Shown: positions 35,898 through 45,513 of the stretch, one piece after another | Layout of the letters: each line of letters begins with the position of its first letter | How positions within the stretch are numbered: position 1 is the first letter of the stretch | DNA from: Acidobacteria bacterium RIFCSPLOWO2_12_FULL_68_19 | GTDB lineage: Bacteria > Acidobacteriota > Vicinamibacteria > Vicinamibacterales > UBA2999 | Assembly: GCA_001767525.1 (NCBI GenBank) | Contig: MELF01000046.1 | Coordinates: 122,437-186,436, forward strand | Direction: 5' to 3' | Length of the DNA: 64,000 bases | The notes under the pieces: model-generated | What the model was told of the DNA's origin: nothing | The model's input: only the letters and a program-made list of their open reading frames with translations | Databases searched by the model: none | Made by a program: the position numbers and the translations under genes

Positions 35898-36257
35898 TCA
35901 GGGTGCGACCCACACCACTTCGCGCGCCAGCGTTTGTGCAAATCGTCCACCACCGCTGACGAGCGCGCGCCACTCCATCTCCGTGTATACGAGGATCTCC
36001 GCCGGCACCGGGAGCGTCGTCAGATTCCAGTCGAGCGAACGGCGTTCGACGGGCTCCGCCGCGTCGGCGACGATCGCCACGAGGTCGACGTCGCTGCCGA
36101 CGCCCCAGTCGCCTCGCGCGTACGAACCGAAGTACCCAAGGCGCTGGAGCAAGGGCCGCCTCCGCACTTCTTCAACCGCCCAGCGTCTGACCGCCTGGTC
36201 GACCTGCTGGCGATCAGGCCAGACGAGCACGGACGAATTCAACGATCTCACTGGCAT
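35898..36257 (-). CDS. MNT-type nucleotidyltransferase antitoxin
   Basis: A 119-residue minimal nucleotidyltransferase. GYFGSYARGDWGVGSDVDLVA holds the GSx10DxD motif of the pol-beta superfamily. MNT proteins of this kind neutralise HEPN ribonucleases, in some systems by adding AMP to the toxin. It follows, and overlaps by 44 bases, a HEPN gene on the same strand, the usual type VII arrangement. The pair sits between mutS2 and a plus-strand secreted propeller gene. Start ATG as the first in frame; a slightly later start is possible. Confidence 0.85.
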   Translation of the reverse strand: MPVRSLNSSVLVWPDRQQVDQAVRRWAVEEVRRRPLLQRLGYFGSYARGDWGVGSDVDLVAIVADAAEPVERRSLDWNLTTLPVPAEILVYTEMEWRALVSGGGRFAQTLAREVVWVAP

Positions 36258-36615
36258 GTCGGATCGCCTCGTCGCTCTGCAGCGGCCCGTAGTGCTCGAA
36301 GGGAGCCCCTTCGGGGTGGCCGTTGGCGTCCCGCGTCGCTACGTAGAAATTGTCCAGTACCTTTGCTTTCTCGACCAGGTGCGTGACGTCTTGCAGGCTG
36401 GGTCCTTTCGGACCCGGCAGTTCCTCGAGAAGGCGGGCGACCACGTGTCCCCAGGCTTCCTGTCCGAGAGAGAGATGGAGCGCCTTGACGGCCATCTCGG
36501 CCGACTGCTGCGCGGCAAAGCAGGCCCACTCATGGCGTCCCTCGGCTTGCGAGGCCTTCGCCTGCCCCAGGTCCCGCTCGGCTTGGGCAAACCAGTCACG
36601 CGATCGATTCGCCAG
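36214..36615 (-). CDS. HEPN-domain ribonuclease toxin, start at CTG inferred
   Basis: If read from a CTG at 36615 the product has 133 residues: an N-terminal LANRSRDWFAQAERDLGQAK and HEWACFAAQQSAEMAVKAL, both highly typical of PF05168-type HEPN proteins, then NFYVATRDANGHPEG with an Rx4H motif, the proposed RNase site. The first ATG (36495) would remove about 40 residues including the first conserved helix. No ATG, GTG or TTG lies between the upstream stop and the conserved region, so either CTG is the start or the gene has lost its start. It overlaps the MNT gene downstream. Confidence 0.75.
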   Translation of the reverse strand: MANRSRDWFAQAERDLGQAKASQAEGRHEWACFAAQQSAEMAVKALHLSLGQEAWGHVVARLLEELPGPKGPSLQDVTHLVEKAKVLDNFYVATRDANGHPEGAPFEHYGPLQSDEAIRHASEIVEFVRARLA

Positions 36616-36661
36616 GGTCGGCCTCCATCACGTCAGTGTAATCCGAGCAAACGTTTCACCC

Positions 36662-36667
36662 TATAAT
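36662..36667 (+). promoter_or_regulatory. Putative -10 box TATAAT
   Basis: A perfect TATAAT about 45 bases before the ATG of the secreted propeller gene, followed by CC as at several other gene starts in the window. No good -35 hexamer is visible 17 bases upstream. Confidence 0.4.
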
Positions 36668-36712
36668 CCGCCTGTCCCGCGATCCTGCAATAGGAACGTC
36701 AGTAAGGACGCT

Positions 36713-37891
36713 ATGAGACATCTCCTTTCGGCGGTCTGCATCCTCGCGCTCGCGATCGGGCTCGGGTCGCTCGCGCTCGAACGTTCCGCGGCGCAGACCA
36801 ACAGCGGCGTGCCCACCTTCGACTGGGATCCGCTCTTCTACCAGGATCTGCCGAACCGGTGGACCACCGGACAGGTGGGAGGCATCAGCGTGGACGACCG
36901 GGATCACACCTGGATCGCCCATCGCCCGGCGAGCGTCTCGCCCGGCGAGCGTTCGGCCGCGCTCACCCCGCCGGCCGCGCGCTGCTGCACGCCGGCGCCG
37001 CCCATCATCGAGTTCGATCAGAACGGACGGTTCGTCCGCGCCTTCGGCGGCCCGGCCTTCGGCTACGAATGGCCGACGACCGAGCACGGCGTGTACGCGG
37101 ACGCCAAGGGGAACATCTGGGTGGCCGGCAACGGCAAGGGCGACAACCACATCCTGAAGTTCACCAACACGGGGACGTTCCTGCTGCAGATCGGCCGGCG
37201 CAATCAGAGCAAGGGGAGCGGCGACACGGCCAATGTCTACGGCGCCGCGTCGATGGTGGTCTTCCCGAAGACCAACGAGCTGTTCGTCGCCGACGGCTAC
37301 ACCAACCGTCGTGTCATCGTCTTCGATGCGGACACCGGCGCCTACAAGCGGCACTGGGGGGCGTACGGCAAGCCGCCCGACGACACGTACACGATCCCGT
37401 CGCGGCCGCAGCTCATCGTCGGGCCGCCGCAGCCCTCCTTTGCCAATCCCGTGCATTCGGTGGTCGTGTCGAACGACGGCCTGGTGTACGTCGGCGATCG
37501 ATCGAACAACCGGATTCAGCTGTTCAGACTCGACGGATCCTTCGTGCGCGAGGTATTCGTCAACCGCGACACGCTGCAGAACGAAGGCACCGTCCACAAC
37601 TTCGCGCTCTCCCGCGATCCACAGCAGCGCTACTTGTTCGTGGCGGATGGCTCGAACAAGGTGCTGATGACGCTCGACCGCGCGTCGCTGACGCTGCTCT
37701 CCTCCTTCGGCGGCCAGGGCGGCCACAACGCGAGACAGTTCTTCCACCTGCACAGCCTGGCGTCGCAGCCCGACTCGAAGGGGAACCTGTATATCGGCGA
37801 GGTGAACGAAGGGCAGCGGTACTACCGCCTGCGCTACACCGGACTCGGCACGCCGCAGAACCCGGGGTACGCGGCCGTCACGACGCCGTAG
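36713..37891 (+). CDS. Secreted NHL-type beta-propeller protein
   Basis: A 392-residue protein with a signal peptide (LLSAVCILALAIGLGSLALE). The body is a six-bladed-propeller repeat: blades with GVYADAKGNIWVAGNGKGD, MVVFPKTNELFVADGYTNRR, SVVVSNDGLVYVGDRSNNR and FALSRDPQQRYLFVADGSN show the NHL pattern of a central hydrophobic strand and ...V.D..N.R. A Cys pair (RCCTP) is present. Many Acidobacteriota carry such proteins, some next to PQQ or redox enzymes; no substrate is known. It starts after a possible TATAAT box and converges with larB. Confidence 0.85.
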   Translation: MRHLLSAVCILALAIGLGSLALERSAAQTNSGVPTFDWDPLFYQDLPNRWTTGQVGGISVDDRDHTWIAHRPASVSPGERSAALTPPAARCCTPAPPIIEFDQNGRFVRAFGGPAFGYEWPTTEHGVYADAKGNIWVAGNGKGDNHILKFTNTGTFLLQIGRRNQSKGSGDTANVYGAASMVVFPKTNELFVADGYTNRRVIVFDADTGAYKRHWGAYGKPPDDTYTIPSRPQLIVGPPQPSFANPVHSVVVSNDGLVYVGDRSNNRIQLFRLDGSFVREVFVNRDTLQNEGTVHNFALSRDPQQRYLFVADGSNKVLMTLDRASLTLLSSFGGQGGHNARQFFHLHSLASQPDSKGNLYIGEVNEGQRYYRLRYTGLGTPQNPGYAAVTTP

Positions 37892-37911
37892 GGGCGAGCG
37901 GGTGCGCCGCC

Positions 37912-38670
37912 CTACAGGTGGTTGATGAGGCTCGCCATGCAGGCGGCGCCGAAGCCGTTGTCGATGTTGACCACCGCGATGCCGCTCGCGCAGCTGTTCA
38001 GCATGGCGAGGAGCGGCGTAATCCCGCCGAAGCTCGCGCCGTAGCCGACGCTCGTCGGCACCGCGATGACCGGCACCTTCACGAGGCCGGCGACCACGCT
38101 CGGCAGCGCGCCCTCCATGCCGGCGACGACCACGACGACGCGGGCGGTCTGAAGCCGCTCGTGCTCCGCCAGCAGCCGGTGCAGGCCGGCGACGCCGACG
38201 TCGTACACGCGGTCGATGCGGTTGCCCATGACGGCAGCGGTCACCGCCGCTTCCTCCGCCACCGGCAGGTCGCTCGTGCCCGCGCAGACGATGCCGATCG
38301 TGCCGCACCCCGCCTCGACCCGGCCCTGGGCGAAGGTGATGGCGCGCGCGTCGTGGTAGTACACGGCGCCTGGCACGAGCGCACGGACCGCGTCGTACGC
38401 CTCGGGTTGCGCCCGCGTGACGAGCAGCGTCTGGCCGCGCGCCGCGATTTTTTCCGCAATCGCCGCAATCTGGGCGGGCGACTTGCCGAGACCGAGCACG
38501 ACCTCCGGGAACCCCTGCCGCACCTCACGGTGGACGTCGACCTTGGCGAAGCCGATGTCGATGAACGGCGCAGCGCGCATCGCGGTCAGGATCCGCGCGG
38601 CCGCCGCCGACGGATCGACGCCCCCCTCACGCACCCGCTGGAGCAGGTCCTGCAGCTCGGAATCGTTCAT
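37912..38670 (-). CDS. larB: Nickel pincer cofactor biosynthesis protein LarB
   Basis: A 252-residue protein with an AIR-carboxylase (PurE)-like C-terminal domain. GIVCAGTSDLPVAEEAAVT, DVGVAGLHRLL, VVVVAGMEGALPSVVAGLV and VPTSVGYGASFGGITPLL are diagnostic, as is NIDNGFGAACMASLI near the C-terminus. LarB carboxylates and hydrolyses nicotinic acid adenine dinucleotide to start synthesis of the nickel pincer cofactor of lactate racemase. larA, larC and larE are not in this window, so it may serve another LarA-like enzyme elsewhere. Confidence 0.94.
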   Translation of the reverse strand: MNDSELQDLLQRVREGGVDPSAAAARILTAMRAAPFIDIGFAKVDVHREVRQGFPEVVLGLGKSPAQIAAIAEKIAARGQTLLVTRAQPEAYDAVRALVPGAVYYHDARAITFAQGRVEAGCGTIGIVCAGTSDLPVAEEAAVTAAVMGNRIDRVYDVGVAGLHRLLAEHERLQTARVVVVVAGMEGALPSVVAGLVKVPVIAVPTSVGYGASFGGITPLLAMLNSCASGIAVVNIDNGFGAACMASLINHL

Positions 38671-38740
38671 AGTCGAAAGCCGGAAACCGAGAGCCCATCG
38701 CCCTCCACCCAGAGCTCGAGTGCAGCGCTCAACGCCGCAG

Positions 38741-38746
38741 TATAAT
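38741..38746 (+). promoter_or_regulatory. Putative -10 box TATAAT
   Basis: A perfect TATAAT 35 bases before the glycan-synthase ATG, again followed by C. The -35 region 17-18 bases upstream (GAGTGC or TCGAGT) matches poorly. Confidence 0.4.
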
Positions 38747-38780
38747 CATTGCACCGTGCCCGCTGTGGGTTGTCCACCGT

Positions 38781-40268
38781 ATGACGCTCCTTGAAACGCT
38801 CACGCTAGCGACGTATTTCTTCGTTCTGGTCATTCTCGCCGTGTATGGGTGGCACCGCTACTACCTGGTCTACCTGTACATGAGGAACAAGGATCGACAG
38901 CCGGTTCCGGCCGGTTCCTTCGACGCGCTGCCCCGGGTCACCGTTCAGCTTCCGATCTACAACGAGATGTACGTGGCGGATCGGCTCATCGATGCGGTGT
39001 GCCGGCTCGAGTATCCCCGGGAGCTGCTCGAAATCCAGGTCCTGGACGACTCCACCGACGAGACGACCGCCGTGGCCGAGCGCGCGGTCCGGCGGCACGC
39101 GGCCGCGGGCGTCGACATCAGCTCCCTGCACCGCGGCGACCGCCACGGCTTCAAGGCCGGCGCGCTCGAGGCGGGCCTCGAGTCGGCCACCGGCGAGTAC
39201 GTCGCCATCTTCGACGCCGACTTCATCCCCCCGCCCGACTTCCTGCGCCGCACGATCCACTACTTCACCGACCCGAAGGTGGGCATGGTCCAGGCGCGGT
39301 GGGGGCACATCAACGAAGACTACTCGCTGCTCACGAAGATCCAGGCGATCCTGCTCGACGGCCACTTCGTGCTCGAGCACGGCGGGCGTAACCGATCGGG
39401 TTTCTTCTTCAATTTCAACGGCACCGCCGGCATCTGGCGGCGGGCGGCGATTCCCGACGCGGGCGGCTGGCAGCACGACACGCTCACCGAGGACCTGGAC
39501 CTGAGCTACCGCGCGCAGTTGCGCGGCTGGAAGTTCGTGTTCCTCCAGGGGCTGGTCTCGCCGGCCGAGGTGCCGGTCGAGATGAACGCGTTCAAGTCGC
39601 AGCAGCACCGCTGGGCGAAGGGGTCGATCCAGACGTGCCGCAAGGTGCTGCCGCAGATCCTGCGATCGAACCTGCCCGTCGCCGTCAAGACGGAGGCGTT
39701 CTTCCACCTCACGGCGAACTTCAACTACCTGCTCATGTGCGTCCTCTCGGTGCTGATGGCGCCGTCGATGGTCATCCGCTACAACATGGGCTGGTACGAG
39801 ATGCTGCTCATCGACGTGCCGCTCTTCTTCGCGGCGACCGCGTCGGTGGCCAACTTCTACATGGTGTGCCAGCGGGAGCTGCACAAGGACTGGACGACGC
39901 GGCTGAAGTACCTGCCGTTTCTGATGTCGATCGGGATCGGGCTGACCGTGAACAACACGCGCGCCGTGCTCGAGGCGCTCTTCCGGAAGGAAACGGAGTT
40001 CGCCCGCACGCCGAAGTACCGCATCGAAGGGCAGGCCGACGAGTGGATCGGCAAGAAGTACCGCCAGAGCGTGGTCGTCCAGCCGATGATCGAGGTGGCG
40101 CTCGGCCTCTACTTCACTGCGACGGTCTTCTACGCGCTCGCCAACGGCATCTACGGCACCGTCCCGTTCCTGGTGCTGTTCCAGATCGGGTTCCTGTACA
40201 CGGGCCTGCTCTCCATCGTGCAGCAGTACGCGCCGAGCGACGCCGTGCTGAAGCCGGTGGAGGAATAA
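38781..40268 (+). CDS. Cellulose-synthase-like GT2 membrane glycosyltransferase
   Basis: A 495-residue processive GT2. One N-terminal helix (TLATYFFVLVILAVYGW) precedes the cytosolic GT-A domain, with PRVTVQLPIYNEMYVADRLI, VLDDSTDET, FDADFIPPPDF (DxD), TEDLDLSYRAQLRGWKFVF and QQHRWAKGSIQTCRKVL, the Q(Q/R)xRW acceptor motif. Four or five helices follow in the C-terminal part. The length and motifs match the mannan/glucan synthase-like branch (CslA-type) of bacteria rather than BcsA, since no PilZ domain is seen. It would extrude a beta-linked polysaccharide or glycosylate a lipid; the sugar is unknown. Confidence 0.92.
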   Translation: MTLLETLTLATYFFVLVILAVYGWHRYYLVYLYMRNKDRQPVPAGSFDALPRVTVQLPIYNEMYVADRLIDAVCRLEYPRELLEIQVLDDSTDETTAVAERAVRRHAAAGVDISSLHRGDRHGFKAGALEAGLESATGEYVAIFDADFIPPPDFLRRTIHYFTDPKVGMVQARWGHINEDYSLLTKIQAILLDGHFVLEHGGRNRSGFFFNFNGTAGIWRRAAIPDAGGWQHDTLTEDLDLSYRAQLRGWKFVFLQGLVSPAEVPVEMNAFKSQQHRWAKGSIQTCRKVLPQILRSNLPVAVKTEAFFHLTANFNYLLMCVLSVLMAPSMVIRYNMGWYEMLLIDVPLFFAATASVANFYMVCQRELHKDWTTRLKYLPFLMSIGIGLTVNNTRAVLEALFRKETEFARTPKYRIEGQADEWIGKKYRQSVVVQPMIEVALGLYFTATVFYALANGIYGTVPFLVLFQIGFLYTGLLSIVQQYAPSDAVLKPVEE

Positions 40269-40311
40269 CGCTACAATCCGTCGAGGCCTTCTTCCCTCAA
40301 AGGAGGTACCG

Positions 40312-40734
40312 ATGAACTTCGCGCGCCTGGCCGCTGCCGCCCTGATCGCGTGGATCGTCTCCATCGGGATCGGGTTCCTCGTCAACGCCGTGCTCCTCCG
40401 TGACCTGGCGCTCGCCAACGCCGCCGCGCTGCGCCCCGAGGCGGACGTGATGGGCAACCTGCCGGTCGGCTTCGCCTTCCTCCTCCTTGGCTTCTTCGCT
40501 TTTGCCTACGCCTTCGCGAAAGGGTACGAGGGGGGCAACGGCGTGCTGGAAGGGATCCGGTTCGGCGTCGTTGTCGCCTTCATCGTCATCGGCTTCGGCG
40601 TGATCTGGCAGTTCGTCGTGTTTCCCATCAGCCCCGCGTTTGGCGCGGCGATCGTGATTGACTCGATCGTCGAGCTGGCCATCTACGGCGCTATCGTCGG
40701 GGCGATCTACCGGCCCGTCGGCCTCCCGGCCTGA
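40312..40734 (+). CDS. Small integral membrane protein, unknown function
   Basis: A 140-residue protein with four hydrophobic helices: ALIAWIVSIGIGFLVNAVLL, GFAFLLLGFFAFAYAFAKG, FGVVVAFIVIGFGVIWQFVV and VELAIYGAIVGAIYRPVG. A strong AAAGGAGG site precedes the ATG, and TACAAT at 40272-40277 may be its -10. The glycine-rich helices resemble small DUF-type membrane proteins; I do not recognise the family. It sits between the glycan synthase and citrate synthase on the same strand. Confidence 0.8.
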   Translation: MNFARLAAAALIAWIVSIGIGFLVNAVLLRDLALANAAALRPEADVMGNLPVGFAFLLLGFFAFAYAFAKGYEGGNGVLEGIRFGVVVAFIVIGFGVIWQFVVFPISPAFGAAIVIDSIVELAIYGAIVGAIYRPVGLPA

Positions 40735-40771
40735 GCGCGGGCTCCACGCTCCAGTCCCGGATTCCAGGATC

Positions 40772-41911
<1,140 letters not shown>

Positions 41912-42063
41912 TCCCGATGGCCATCACGGGCCCCAGAGCCACGGAGACACCGGGGATGGGAGGCTCCTCGCGCGCTGCCGGGCGCTGATTGAGCTGCTGG
42001 AGATGAAGTCGCTCGTGTAGCCGACGTCCTGGAAGGGACAGTCGGTGCATTAGCCAAAGACCT

Positions 42064-42096
42064 CTCAACTCCCAACTCCCAATCCCCAATCCCCAA
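42064..42096. repeat. CCCAAYTC short array upstream of the kinase pseudogene
   Basis: CTCAACTCCCAACTCCCAAT followed by CCCCAATCCCCAA, a tandem-like run of seven- to eight-base pyrimidine words (complement GGGAATTG/GGGGATT). It lies in the 213-base gap after citrate synthase, just before a TAGAAT -10-like box (42104-42109) and the kinase start. Confidence 0.55.
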
Positions 42097-42124
42097 AGTC
42101 AGCTAGAATCCCGCCCGGTTCCAG

Positions 42125-44128
42125 ATGTCTCTGCAACCGGGCCAGCGGCTCGGCGCGTACGAGGTCCTCGCCGCCATCGGGGCTGGCGGCATGGGCGAGG
42201 TGTATCGCGCCCACGACACGAAGCTCCATCGGGAGGTCGCGCTCAAGATCCTCCCCGAGGTCTTCGCGGCCGACCCCGAGCGCATCGCCCGCTTCGAGCG
42301 GGAGGCGCAGGCGCTGGCCGCCCTGAATCACCCCAATATCGCGGCGATTTACGGACTCGAGCAGGGCGGCGGCGTGCAGGCGTTCGCCATGGAGTTCGTG
42401 GAGGGGCCGACGCTGGCGGATCGGATCGCGCGGGGCCCGATCCCGGTCGACGAGACGCTCACGATCGCCCGGCAGATCGTCGACGCGCTCGAATCCGCCC
42501 ACGAAGCGGGCGTCATCCATCGCGATTTGAAGCCCGCCAACATCAAGGTCCGCCCCGACGGAACCGTCAAGGTGCTCGACTTCGGCCTCGCCAAGCTCTC
42601 GCAGCCGTCCGGGTCGAGCCTGCGGATCGACGCCACGGCCACGCCGACGATCACGACGCCGGGCCATGACCGGGGCCGGCGTGATTCTCGGCACGGCGGC
42701 CTACATGGCGCCGGAGCAGGCTCGCGGCAAAGCGGTCGACAAGCGCGCCGACATCTGGGCGTTCGGCTGCGTGCTCTACGAGATGCTGGCCGGCGCCCGC
42801 CCGTTCGACGGCGACGACGTGACCGTCGTCATGGCGAGCGTGATCAAGTCCGACCCGGAATGGCACGCGCTGCCCGCTGATGTGCCGGCGCGTGTTCTCA
42901 CCGTACTGCGCGGCTGCCTGCAGAAGGATCCGAAGCAGCGCATTCGCGACATCGGCGACGCGCGCCTGGCGCTGGAGGGACGCTTCGCAGCAGGCATTGA
43001 CGCCGCGAGCGCGGACCGCGCGTCGCGCGCCCCTGGATTCCGCACGCAGGCGGTCCCCGGGTCGCCGGTCTGATGGCGGGCGGCGTCATCGCCGGCCTTG
43101 CGGCGTGGGTGATCCTGGGCAACGAAACGGGCGTACAGCCGGCGCCGGTCACACGATTCTCGATCGTGCTCCCGGACGACGAGCGCTTGCCGGGCGCCGC
43201 AGGCACCCTCGTCGCGGTATCACCCGACGGCGAAATGCTCATCTACCGCTCCAATACCAACGGCGTGTTTCGCCTGTATCGCCGCACGATGGGGCAGACG
43301 GAGGCGGCGATCATCGGCGACGAGAACCCCGGCGAGGTGGTGTTCTTTTCGCCCGATGGCCAGTGGCTGGCCTTCGTCGTCGGGACGACGCTCAGAAAGG
43401 TGCCGGTGTCTGGCGGACCGTCCCAGATCGTGGCGGAGCTGCCAAACGCCCCGCGCGGCGGCGCGTGGGCCGACGACGGCACGATTGTGCTCGGCGCCAA
43501 CGCAGCAGGTCTCCTGCGCATCGCGGCATCCGGAGGCCCGCCCGAACCGATCGCCATGGCGGCGCCCGGGCGCCAGATCTGGTATCCGCAGGTGCTCGCC
43601 GGGGGACGAGCCATCCTCTTCACCTCCACCGAGCCGCGGCCGGACAGCGGAGAACTGGAGATCCTCGTGCTCGAGACCGGCGCGCGGCGGACGCTCCTGG
43701 CCGGATCGAGTGGCCGCGTGCTTCCCTCGGGCCATCTGGTGTTCGTTCGCAATGGCGCCCTCTGGGCCGTCGCGTTCGATCTGGCCGCGCTGTTGGTGAC
43801 GGGCAATCCGGTCGCCGTGGTGGAAGGCGTCCGGGTTGAACCGGGCGGAGCGACGCAGATGGCGGTGGCCGACAGCGGCACGCTGGTTTACCTGCCAGGG
43901 GGCAGCGGGACGTCGCTGCGCCGGCTGGCCTGGGTCGACCGGCGGGGACAGAATGAATCGGGCGTCTACGAGGTGTACGTCCGGCCGTTCCCGAACGTCA
44001 ATGGTGGCCGCTGGCAGATTTCGAGCGGGGGCGGCACGCGGCCGCTCTGGAACCGGAGCGGCCGGGAGCTCCTCTACGTCACGCTGCCGGGAGTGCTGAT
44101 GAGCGTGCCGGCGGTGCCGGCGAACTGA
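42125..44128 (+). pseudogene. Serine/threonine protein kinase with TolB-like propeller, disrupted
   Basis: The start encodes a good PknB-type kinase: IGAGGMGEVYRAHD, VALKILPEVF, VIHRDLKPANIKV and LDFGLAKLSQPSG. After TITTP an extra G in the run at 42660-42663 shifts the frame; the kinase continues out of frame as GVILGTAAYMAPEQARGKAV. A second shift near 43000-43045 precedes the transmembrane segment GLMAGGVIAGLAAWVILGN. The propeller then runs in a third frame, jumps from LAWVDRRGQ straight to NESGVYEVYVRPFPN, skipping the middle blades, and ends early. Such kinase-propeller proteins are abundant in Acidobacteriota. Two shifts plus the deletion argue for decay rather than a single sequencing error. 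Confidence 0.85.
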
Positions 44129-44166
44129 ATGTGGAATCGTACGCTGCCACCGCGTGGAGGGTGTGG

Positions 44167-44763
44167 TTACGAACCTGGCGGGGAGTACTTGCGCAGCGCG
44201 TCTTCGAAGGGACGAGCGAAATCCGGATCTTCCTTCAGCTCCGCGAATGCCCGGCTCCACTCACGAATCCGGGCGATGTCGAGGCGGGGCCCCTGTCGCC
44301 GCACGACGCCATCCACATCGGCCAGGTCCCGCGACCTTGCCGCCACGAGCTTGTAGAGAATCAAGTCCTCGGCGGAACAGGTGCGCACAGTGATGCCGGG
44401 CAGCATCTCCCAGTCGGAAGCACGTGCGAGAACCTCGAGTTCAAACGGGAAGGCTGCAAGCGCCACATCGATCGACGCGCCCGTCGTTGTCCGGAGCAAC
44501 AACACGCGGCGCTGGAGCGCAAACGCTCGCGCGCCTTCGTCGCGCGCCTCAAAGCGCCCGAGCAGTGTGTCCAGAACCTTCCCTTCCTCACCGTAGGGCG
44601 CAAGCACCGTCAGGTCCACGTCTGCCGTCGCCCTGGGCTCGGCCCATCGGTGCACGACGAGGCCGCCGATCAGACAGGCGGACACGCCCGCGTCACGAAG
44701 AACCTGGAGGACCTCCTGCGCCGCGGCCGCCAGGACGGGAACCGGAACGCCCGGTGCCGTCAT
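44167..44763 (-). CDS. Nucleotidyltransferase-fold protein (AbiEii/MNT-like)
   Basis: A 198-residue protein. VSACLIGGLVVHRWAEPRATADVDLTVL has the GG...R.T.DvDL signature of nucleotidyltransferases used in toxin-antitoxin and abortive-infection modules; a later SAEDLILYKLVAARSRDLADVDGV is the typical helical follow-up. It starts in ATGA overlap with the upstream 87-residue gene, so the two form a pair. I infer a toxin-antitoxin-like role; which one is toxic is unclear. It is located in a degraded zone with a kinase pseudogene and an ATPase relic. Confidence 0.8.
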   Translation of the reverse strand: MTAPGVPVPVLAAAAQEVLQVLRDAGVSACLIGGLVVHRWAEPRATADVDLTVLAPYGEEGKVLDTLLGRFEARDEGARAFALQRRVLLLRTTTGASIDVALAAFPFELEVLARASDWEMLPGITVRTCSAEDLILYKLVAARSRDLADVDGVVRRQGPRLDIARIREWSRAFAELKEDPDFARPFEDALRKYSPPGS

Positions 44764-45023
44764 TCCTTCGCGCGCGCCAGACCGAAGATGCGCTGATGCA
44801 GAAGCAAGCCCTGACCATCATCGCCCGTCCATGCCGGTTGCCAAAGGTCCAGCAGGCTACGCGTCGCCTCCTGCAGTTCCTGAGGACTCATGGCCGCCAG
44901 TCGCCCGGCGCGCTCCTGCTCGAGAAGCGGCCCGGTGACCTTCCAGGTGTCGAGCCACCGCTTCAGCCCGGCTCTCACGTCATCGCGGGACAAGTCTGTC
45001 GGCGTCACAGGACGATTGTACAT
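44760..45023 (-). CDS. Small partner protein of the nucleotidyltransferase
   Basis: An 87-residue soluble helical protein (LSRDDVRAGLKRWLDTWKV, LLEQERAGRLAAMSPQELQ, TRSLLDLWQPAW) without any recognised domain. It overlaps the nucleotidyltransferase by four bases (ATGA). The first ATG lies within the end of an ATPase relic; a GTG at 45008 (VTPTDLSRDD) is an alternative start. Small genes in this position usually encode the antitoxin or a regulator, but nothing in the sequence proves that. Confidence 0.65.
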   Translation of the reverse strand: MYNRPVTPTDLSRDDVRAGLKRWLDTWKVTGPLLEQERAGRLAAMSPQELQEATRSLLDLWQPAWTGDDGQGLLLHQRIFGLARAKE

Positions 45024-45217
45024 ACCTCATCGACGATGAGCGGACGGAAGCATCCCACCCGCTGGATCTCGTCAATGACGACCCACCGGGGCCTCGGCGC
45101 GACGTCAATGAGGGCCTCCAGTTCCTCAGGGTGCGCGGACAAGCGAATGAAGAGAGATGGCGGGGTGAATCCGAACCTCCGGGCCGACGAGGCCCAGCCT
45201 CGATTACATCCGTCCAC
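45005..45217 (-). pseudogene. Relic of an AAA-family ATPase (DUF4143-type)
   Basis: Only about 70 codons remain. LSAHPEELEALIDVAPRPRW and WVVIDEIQRVGCF match the Walker B region of AAA_14/DUF4143 ATPases, where R..VVIDEIQ.vP is characteristic, and LIVDEVCTIV resembles the LLDEVHRLI that follows. The P-loop, the rest of the ATPase and the DUF4143 domain are missing. It is a truncated remnant, perhaps left by an insertion or recombination. Confidence 0.6.
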
Positions 45218-45226
45218 GACGAATCG

Positions 45227-45240
45227 TATACCATGGTGTA
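45227..45240. promoter_or_regulatory. Candidate VapBC operator TATACCATGGTGTA
   Basis: A near-perfect 14-base palindrome centred on CCATGG, ending three bases before the vapB ATG. Type II antitoxins bind such palindromes to repress their own operon. Confidence 0.4.
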
Positions 45241-45243
45241 ATC

Positions 45244-45513
45244 ATGGCCATGAACATCAAGAATGCCGAGGTCGAGCGACTCGCGACCGAGGTGGCCCGC
45301 CTGACCGGCGAGTCGAAGACGGAGGCGATTCGACGCGCGCTGGACGAGCGCCGGAGACGGCTCAGGAATGCGTCGATCAGCGATCGACGCGCGCGCGTCC
45401 TGGCGTTTCTCGAGAAGAAGGTATGGCGCACGCTGCCGAAGGCCCAAGTCGGCCGGCGTCTTTCGCACGCTGAAGAGGACGAGATCCTCGGCTATGGACC
45501 GGAGGGGGTATGA
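45244..45513 (+). CDS. vapB: VapB-family antitoxin
   Basis: An 89-residue protein of the PSK/Rv0623-like VapB group: MNIKNAEVERLATEVARLTG and ESKTEAIRRALDERRRRL match its ribbon-helix-helix DNA-binding part; the C-terminal half (LSHAEEDEILGYGPEGV) should bind the toxin. Two ATGs two codons apart could serve as start. It overlaps vapC by ATGA. A palindrome immediately upstream may be its operator. Confidence 0.9.
   Translation: MAMNIKNAEVERLATEVARLTGESKTEAIRRALDERRRRLRNASISDRRARVLAFLEKKVWRTLPKAQVGRRLSHAEEDEILGYGPEGV

Noticed and set aside
36339..36599. Alternative minus-strand frame over the HEPN gene starting MTGLPKPSG
   Set aside because: It is out of frame with the HEPN residues and shows no domain.
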